A stretch of DNA of 39,744 nt, taken from the NCBI RefSeq assembly GCF_000425045.1, contig NZ_AULA01000024.1, forward strand, positions 1 to 39,744, read 5' to 3'. A program made the translations under genes and the position numbers. The notes beneath the pieces were generated by a model. That model worked only from the letters and a program-made list of their open reading frames with translations. It was not told the DNA's origin and searched no databases. Shown in pieces: positions 35,937 through 39,744 of this stretch (its first letter is position 1; each line of letters starts with the position of its first letter). This DNA is from Acidaminococcus intestini DSM 21505 (GTDB lineage: Bacteria; Bacillota; Negativicutes; Acidaminococcales; Acidaminococcaceae).

Positions 35937-37373
35937 TTATTCTTCGTCCATGCCCGGTTTAAAGAAGTCACCGAAAAGTTCTTCGTTGGAAGGCATATCC
36001 TTGGCGATTGGCCGAGCAACCCATGTAGTGTTCATATAATGTTTCAGGGTAATGTTCTCTGAAACGATGTTGCCACCCCAAGTGCCGCAGCCCATGGAAG
36101 AAGTCGGAGGCATACCGTTCCAGGCAGAGCCAGCGTTGCCGCGGTTGTTCGGCTGACGGACCATGATGCGGGAAACAGGGGCAGCCATGCCCAGGCGATG
36201 AATGTGATCATCGCTGAAGGAGTAAATACCGCAGGAGTGACCTTTACCACCTACATTGAAGAGAGCCTGCATCATGGTGAGGGCATTTTCAAATTCGCCT
36301 TCATATTTGAAGAGAGCCAGGAGGGTCGTCAGTTTTTCACTGGAGAAGAAGTGTTCCTTGCCAATATCGTTGATGCCGCCGCCCGTTACTGCAATGAACT
36401 TGCGGTCTTCAGGGATTTCAAAGCCAGCAGCAAGGGCCAGTTTCTGGGGGCTGATGGCAACGGTGTTCGGCAGACGGTGCCCCGTTTCATCCCACATGAC
36501 TTTCTTCAGTTTCTCAGCCTCTTCTTCATTGGCAAGGTAAGCGCCTTCAGCCACAAGAGCCTTAACGAAGTCATCATAAATGGATTCATGGATGACGAGG
36601 TTACCGTCGCAGGAGCAGCCAGAACCAAAGTCACTGGTCTTGGAAATACGAGTGTTTTCAGCGGCTTCTTTCTGGCGTTCCGGCGTATTGCACGTGTCAT
36701 CAATGATGACAGTTGCATTGCCGGCACCGGAACCATAGGCAGGCGTCCCGGAAGAATAAGCAGATTTGACCATGGGACGGCCACCCGTTGCAATAACAAG
36801 GTCGCAGCGTTCCATGAGGACTTTCGTCAGGTTGATGGACGGGTCCTTGATACCTTGGATGATATCTGCCGGAGCCCCTTCGCGAACAAGGGTCGCGCGG
36901 ATGATGTCGATGATTTTATTCGTTACGACCTTGGCTCTCGGATGGGGAGAACAGATCATGACGTCACGAGCTTTGATAGCATATACAATCTGACCAGCAG
37001 GGGTCAAGCAGGGGTTCGTCGTCGGGACGAGGGAAGCAATGACACCGGCCGGTTTAGCGTATTTCACAAGACCCTTTGCAGGGTTTTCTTCGATAATGCC
37101 AACACTAGGCTGACGCAGGCAGTCACGGAGAATCAATTTGATTTTGTTTCTCTTATTTCTCTTCGTTACTTTATCGCCAAGAGAGGTTTCGTCAACGGCT
37201 TCGTCACATATCGGAGCCCAGACCTTCATATCGCAGACAGCAGCTGCAACAGCCTGGCAGAGACGGTCAACACGCTGTTGATCGTACGTTGCAATGATAT
37301 CAAGGGCCGTATGGGCACGGGCAACCATTTCATCGATTTGAGCAATCTGTTCCGGGGTAACTTCTTTTGCCAT
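35937..37373 (-). CDS. CoA-acylating aldehyde dehydrogenase (acetaldehyde/sulfoacetaldehyde type)
   Basis: 478 residues of the acylating ALDH group that converts an aldehyde, CoA and NAD(P)+ to an acyl-CoA, or the reverse. Blocks are VGIIEENPAKGLVKYAKPAG, PTTNPCLTPAGQIVYAIKARD, SPHPRAKVVTNKI, LVIATGGRPMVKSAYSSG and PAYGSGAGNATVIID. The catalytic region is GSGCSCDGNLVIHES with C253 and C255, either of which may be the nucleophile. The C-terminal part GMPPTSSMGCGTWGGN matches SucD, EutE and SauS-like enzymes; CSCDGN reminds me most of sulfoacetaldehyde dehydrogenase. AAAAAGGAG precedes the ATG. There are no microcompartment genes nearby, so it works free in the cytoplasm. A LysR gene is divergent. 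Confidence 0.82.
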   Translation of the reverse strand: MAKEVTPEQIAQIDEMVARAHTALDIIATYDQQRVDRLCQAVAAAVCDMKVWAPICDEAVDETSLGDKVTKRNKRNKIKLILRDCLRQPSVGIIEENPAKGLVKYAKPAGVIASLVPTTNPCLTPAGQIVYAIKARDVMICSPHPRAKVVTNKIIDIIRATLVREGAPADIIQGIKDPSINLTKVLMERCDLVIATGGRPMVKSAYSSGTPAYGSGAGNATVIIDDTCNTPERQKEAAENTRISKTSDFGSGCSCDGNLVIHESIYDDFVKALVAEGAYLANEEEAEKLKKVMWDETGHRLPNTVAISPQKLALAAGFEIPEDRKFIAVTGGGINDIGKEHFFSSEKLTTLLALFKYEGEFENALTMMQALFNVGGKGHSCGIYSFSDDHIHRLGMAAPVSRIMVRQPNNRGNAGSAWNGMPPTSSMGCGTWGGNIVSENITLKHYMNTTWVARPIAKDMPSNEELFGDFFKPGMDEE

Positions 37374-37423
37374 AAGTAAACGCTCCTTTTTTACTGGGGA
37401 AAAACCGTCATAAAGAGGCCTTT

Positions 37424-37436
37424 CCGAAATTTTCGG
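37424..37436. promoter_or_regulatory. Palindrome CCGAAATTTTCGG in the dehydrogenase leader
   Basis: A 13-base near-perfect palindrome lies 50 bases before the dehydrogenase start and 220 before the divergent LysR start. It is a candidate operator; LysR sites are usually T-N11-A, which this does not clearly fit. Confidence 0.3.
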
Positions 37437-37656
37437 TACATCTTATCTGTCTTTAGTATGCCGTAGATAGACAGTAAAGTCCAATACGCGTTTTCTCATC
37501 TATTTATAGAGAACTTCTATCAAACTCTTTATATTATTCTGAAAGTTTCTTTCTAAAAGCTCCCTGATAAAGATCTTTTCCGGTTTTTCCATATCCAAGG
37601 ACCAGCTCTCATGATACAATAAGATGAAAGAAGGTATGAACGAACGAGGTGATTCC

Positions 37657-38553
37657 ATGACCCTACTGCAGCTTCTTTATTTCGAAACCTTGGCCCGGGT
37701 CCTTCATTATACCCGCGCTGCGGAAGAACTCCATATTTCCCAGCCCTCCCTTTCCTATTCCATTGCAGAACTGGAAAAGGAACTGGGGGTCAGTCTTTTT
37801 AAAAGGGAAAAACGTAAAATTGCCTTAACTCCCTATGGAGAACGCTTCCTTCCCTATGTCAAAAAAACAATGGCCCTATTGGAAGAGGGAAAGGCAACAC
37901 TGCGTCAGATGAAAGATAAAGCTCCTATGAATATCCGTCTAGGCTATTTTCACTCCATTTCTGCCTCCTTGGTCCCCCCCATCGTGAAAGCTCTTTATGA
38001 AGAAAAAGAAAACCAGGATATTCGCTTCCAATTCATGGAAGATACTTCCTACAATATCTGTGAACAACTTAAAAACGGGAAACTGGACCTTGCATTCACA
38101 ACGGGAAGAGATGAAGCCTTGGATGGCGTCACCATGACCAAGCAGCCACTGTACCTCACAGTCTATCTGGAACATCCTCTTGCCAAAAAAAATTCCGTGA
38201 CCTTTGCTGATTTTGCCAAAGAACCGATGGTCCTTCTCAACAAGACAAGCAGTCTCCGGGCCCAGCTTGATCAGGCTTTTATCAAGCGATCCATGATTCC
38301 CAATATGGTTTTTGAAGTCCAGGAATGCAACACGGCCCTGCAGTATGTAGCCCTGAAGTTTGGCGTGTCCATTCTTCCTGAAGTCCCTGCCATGCAGACG
38401 GAACGGGTTGTCGCCATTCCCATCAATGAAAATGAACAGGAGTTCTTCCGTACAGTCTACCTCAGCTGGGACAAAACCCGGCCCCTGTCGCCTGTTGTCA
38501 AGAAAGTGCGGAACTGGATTGTGCAGCATTACGCCGCATCGGAGCCGCTGTAA
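37657..38553 (+). CDS. LysR-family transcriptional regulator
   Basis: 298 residues. The winged helix-turn-helix occupies residues 1-60 (YFETLARVLHYTRAAEELH, SQPSLSYSIAELEKELG, LFKREKRKIALTPYG), and the periplasmic-binding-protein-like effector domain begins near residue 90 (MNIRLGYFHSISASLVPP). I chose the ATG at 37657, behind GAGGTG, over one 33 bases earlier that lacks a ribosome-binding site. It is divergent from the acylating aldehyde dehydrogenase gene, the usual layout for a LysR regulator and its target, so it probably controls that gene and itself. The effector is unknown. Confidence 0.88.
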   Translation: MTLLQLLYFETLARVLHYTRAAEELHISQPSLSYSIAELEKELGVSLFKREKRKIALTPYGERFLPYVKKTMALLEEGKATLRQMKDKAPMNIRLGYFHSISASLVPPIVKALYEEKENQDIRFQFMEDTSYNICEQLKNGKLDLAFTTGRDEALDGVTMTKQPLYLTVYLEHPLAKKNSVTFADFAKEPMVLLNKTSSLRAQLDQAFIKRSMIPNMVFEVQECNTALQYVALKFGVSILPEVPAMQTERVVAIPINENEQEFFRTVYLSWDKTRPLSPVVKKVRNWIVQHYAASEPL

Positions 38554-38596
38554 TCTACAAAAATAAAAAAGGGGGCTGTGAAATGATAGCCTCATA

Positions 38597-38640
38597 CAAA
38601 TAGGCCCGTCCGATTCAATTGAACCGGGTGGGCCTATTTG
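38597..38640. repeat. Perfect 11-bp inverted repeat after the LysR gene
   Basis: CAAATAGGCCC (38597-38607) matches GGGCCTATTTG (38630-38640), with an inner CCG/CGG pair and a TTCAATTGAA centre. It could end the LysR transcript, although there is no T-tract, or be the edge of old mobile DNA. Confidence 0.55.
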
Positions 38641-38653
38641 TGGTAGAATTTAT

Positions 38654-39380
38654 GGTTCTTCACGGAAATTTGTGGGGTCATAGACAAATAAATATTGAAA
38701 AAGGACATCAAATTTTCCAAAATACAAGGTGGCTAAATCAAAGTAAAGGAGAAATGAGATGTCCTCTATCCGATACATTATTCAAACTGGCCTGTTTTGT
38801 CAAAGACCCCGATTACCTCGTTTGGCTCCCTGAGGACCCTTTAGACGATTCCACGGCATGGATGATCACCAGTCAGAAACGTCATACCGATTTTCTCTGC
38901 CCTTACTGCGTAAAGCCGATGCATGTCTATAGCGCGTACCGAACCCACCTAAGGACGGTGTCCATGCAGCCGAAGGCCCGGTGCACTGTCCTCTTCGAGG
39001 GACACCGCTTCCGGTGTCCTTGCTGTCAGAAAACGGTTACGGAACTCAATCCGTACAGATGTCCTGGAACGAGAATCACCAAACGGGCCTCTGTGTAGAT
39101 TCCATCGCTGCTCGCCCAGGGACTTACGATTGCCGGAGTGCAGAAGATAACGGGCATCCATTGGAACACGATTCGCCAAGCTGAAGAAAAAGCGAATCGA
39201 CGGTCTGGCAAACCACGCCAAATGCCCTATTAACACAGGCCGATTGGAAGGGTACAACAACAAGATCAAGGGTACCAAACGGAATGCATATGGGTACAAG
39301 AACGACAGATACTTTTTTACCTTGATTCGGCACCTGTCACCTACGTATGATTTGGCATCCCCCAAAATGCGTGAAGAACC
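38654..39380 (+). mobile_element. ISL3-family element remnant with both ends
   Basis: The left end (38654-38677) begins GGTTCTTCACG; the right end (39359-39380) closes with the exact complement CGTGAAGAACC, and similarity continues imperfectly inwards. Between them lies a broken ISL3 transposase. The element is about 730 bases, roughly half of a normal ISL3 element, because most of the catalytic region has been deleted. Confidence 0.75.
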
Positions 39381-39435
39381 GAAAAAAGACACAAAAAAGG
39401 GTTCTTTGTCAAATGTTGGGGTGCCCCACAACTAA
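38754..39435 (+). pseudogene. ISL3-family transposase, broken by amber stop and internal deletion
   Basis: The frame starts at ATG 38754 behind AAAGGAG (not at an earlier ATG at 38619). The N-terminal zinc-ribbon domain is intact, with CPYC and then CPCC about 40 residues later. An in-frame TAG (39096-39098) follows; beyond it the same frame continues with a helix-turn-helix stretch (LLAQGLTIAGVQKITGIHW). At about 39187 the reading jumps to another frame with the far C-terminal ISL3 motif GRLEGYNNKIKGTKRNAYGY. About 200 residues holding most of the DDE site are gone. The frame then reads past the element's end to 39435. It cannot make a working transposase. Confidence 0.85.
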
Positions 39436-39443
39436 ATCGCCTT

Positions 39444-39744
39444 TTAGGAACTCGGCAAGGCATTTGCCGAGTTCCTTTTTTGCCAATTCACATAGAGAAT
39501 CCGGTTCCTAAATCTGTTGAAATCACGCATTCCAAATGCAACTCTCTTAACCGTCTTAATCAGGTTGTTACAGCCTTCTGTGAATCCATTGGAGTATGGC
39601 TGGATAATTGCTTGAATAATTGCAGCCTCCCAATCTTTAAAAGATCTTAAAATCCCTTTAAAAGCATCTAAGTTGTAGCCCATTACCATAGCTAACCATT
39701 TGTTTAGCTCCCGCTTCGCAGCCAATTCAGTCTTCTGCCTCAAT
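39444..39744 (-). CDS. ISL3-family transposase, C-terminal part (5' end off the window)
   Basis: The frame is open from the window edge to a TAA at 39446-39444. The last 100 residues hold the end of the DDE_Tnp_ISL3 domain: AIIQAIIQPYSNGFTEGCNN carries the final catalytic Glu region, and VKRVAFGMRDFNRFRNRILY is the conserved tail. The start codon and most of the catalytic domain are beyond the window. The last 12 or so codons overlap a strong hairpin. Whether this copy is intact cannot be judged here. Confidence 0.85.
   Translation of the reverse strand, partial: LRQKTELAAKRELNKWLAMVMGYNLDAFKGILRSFKDWEAAIIQAIIQPYSNGFTEGCNNLIKTVKRVAFGMRDFNRFRNRILYVNWQKRNSANALPSS
39446..39481 (+). terminator. 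Hairpin with T-run at the ISL3 transposase end
   Basis: A 13-bp stem (39446-39458 with 39464-39476) with a 5-base loop runs into TTTTTT on the plus strand. It lies inside the last codons of the minus-strand transposase and would stop transcripts entering from the left. Confidence 0.7.

Larger units (their letters stand above)
39399..39744 (-). mobile_element. Second ISL3-family element, right-end fragment
   Basis: On the minus strand a transposase tail runs in from the right edge and is followed by a terminal repeat at 39427-39399, GGGTTCTT at its outer edge and CAACATTTGAC inside. That repeat resembles but is not identical to the ends of the neighbouring remnant, so this is a different ISL3 element. 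The two outer ends are 18 A-rich bases apart. Confidence 0.7.

Noticed and set aside
36198-37379. 393-codon plus-strand frame opposite the aldehyde dehydrogenase
   Set aside because: No ribosome-binding site and no recognisable motifs; the minus strand holds a complete dehydrogenase.
38619-38753. N-terminal extension of the ISL3 transposase from an upstream ATG
   Set aside because: It reads through the left terminal repeat of the element; the ATG at 38754 has the ribosome-binding site and the conserved start.

Overview
The window looks like chromosome from an anaerobic, Gram-negative-walled Firmicute of the class Negativicutes. Acidaminococcaceae (an Acidaminococcus-like organism) is my best guess, made from gene content and not from any search. 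One stretch carries an outer-membrane LPS gene set (phosphoethanolamine transferase, GT8/GT9/GT25 glycosyltransferases, O-antigen ligase, membrane phosphotransferase). Elsewhere are anaerobic Firmicute traits: a single-chain pyruvate:ferredoxin oxidoreductase, a B12-dependent class II ribonucleotide reductase, an acylating aldehyde dehydrogenase, a TAXI-type TRAP transporter and strong AAGGAGG ribosome-binding sites.

Layout. 1-332: broken-off end of an IS3-family element. 397-3310: phosphoethanolamine transferase (+) facing a UDP-glucuronate 4-epimerase (-). 3602-11559: LPS assembly block, all on the minus strand (membrane phosphotransferase, GT8, O-antigen ligase, GT25, GT9, GT8, nitrilase-family amidase), with three 4-base overlaps or near-abutting joints. 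11623-15968: tRNA-Gly(GCC), nrdJ with a paired NrdR box, and a Na+/phosphate cotransporter. 15990-16769: AT-rich regulatory gap. 16770-20286: TRAP-TAXI operon (binding protein, DUF1850 protein, fused permease). 20395-21387: about 1 kb of structured, gene-poor DNA with repeats. 21483-24992: nifJ. 25327-26871: TPP riboswitch and thiC. 26978-29552: M20 amidohydrolase, DUF3100 membrane protein and a small membrane protein. 29756-32134: glycerate 2-kinase and MscS channel. 32204-33670: shikimate kinase and 3-dehydroquinate dehydratase, divergent. 33728-35723: MoxR ATPase and VWA protein. 35937-38553: acylating aldehyde dehydrogenase and a divergent LysR regulator. 38597-39744: two ISL3-family remnants, tail to tail.

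How the genes fit together. The LPS block would build and finish the core and ligate O-antigen; the epimerase would supply UDP-galacturonate and the two phosphotransferases would add charged head groups. PFOR, the acylating dehydrogenase and the class II reductase fit fermentative anaerobic life. The TRAP operon and the M20/DUF3100 set look like uptake or turnover systems for organic acids and amidated amino acids. Most units are closed by clear intrinsic terminators, so operon limits are well defined.

The least understood parts are the M20-DUF3100-small membrane protein operon, the 1 kb structured gap before nifJ with an orphan plus-strand terminator, and a terminator placed inside the first codons of the DUF1850 gene.
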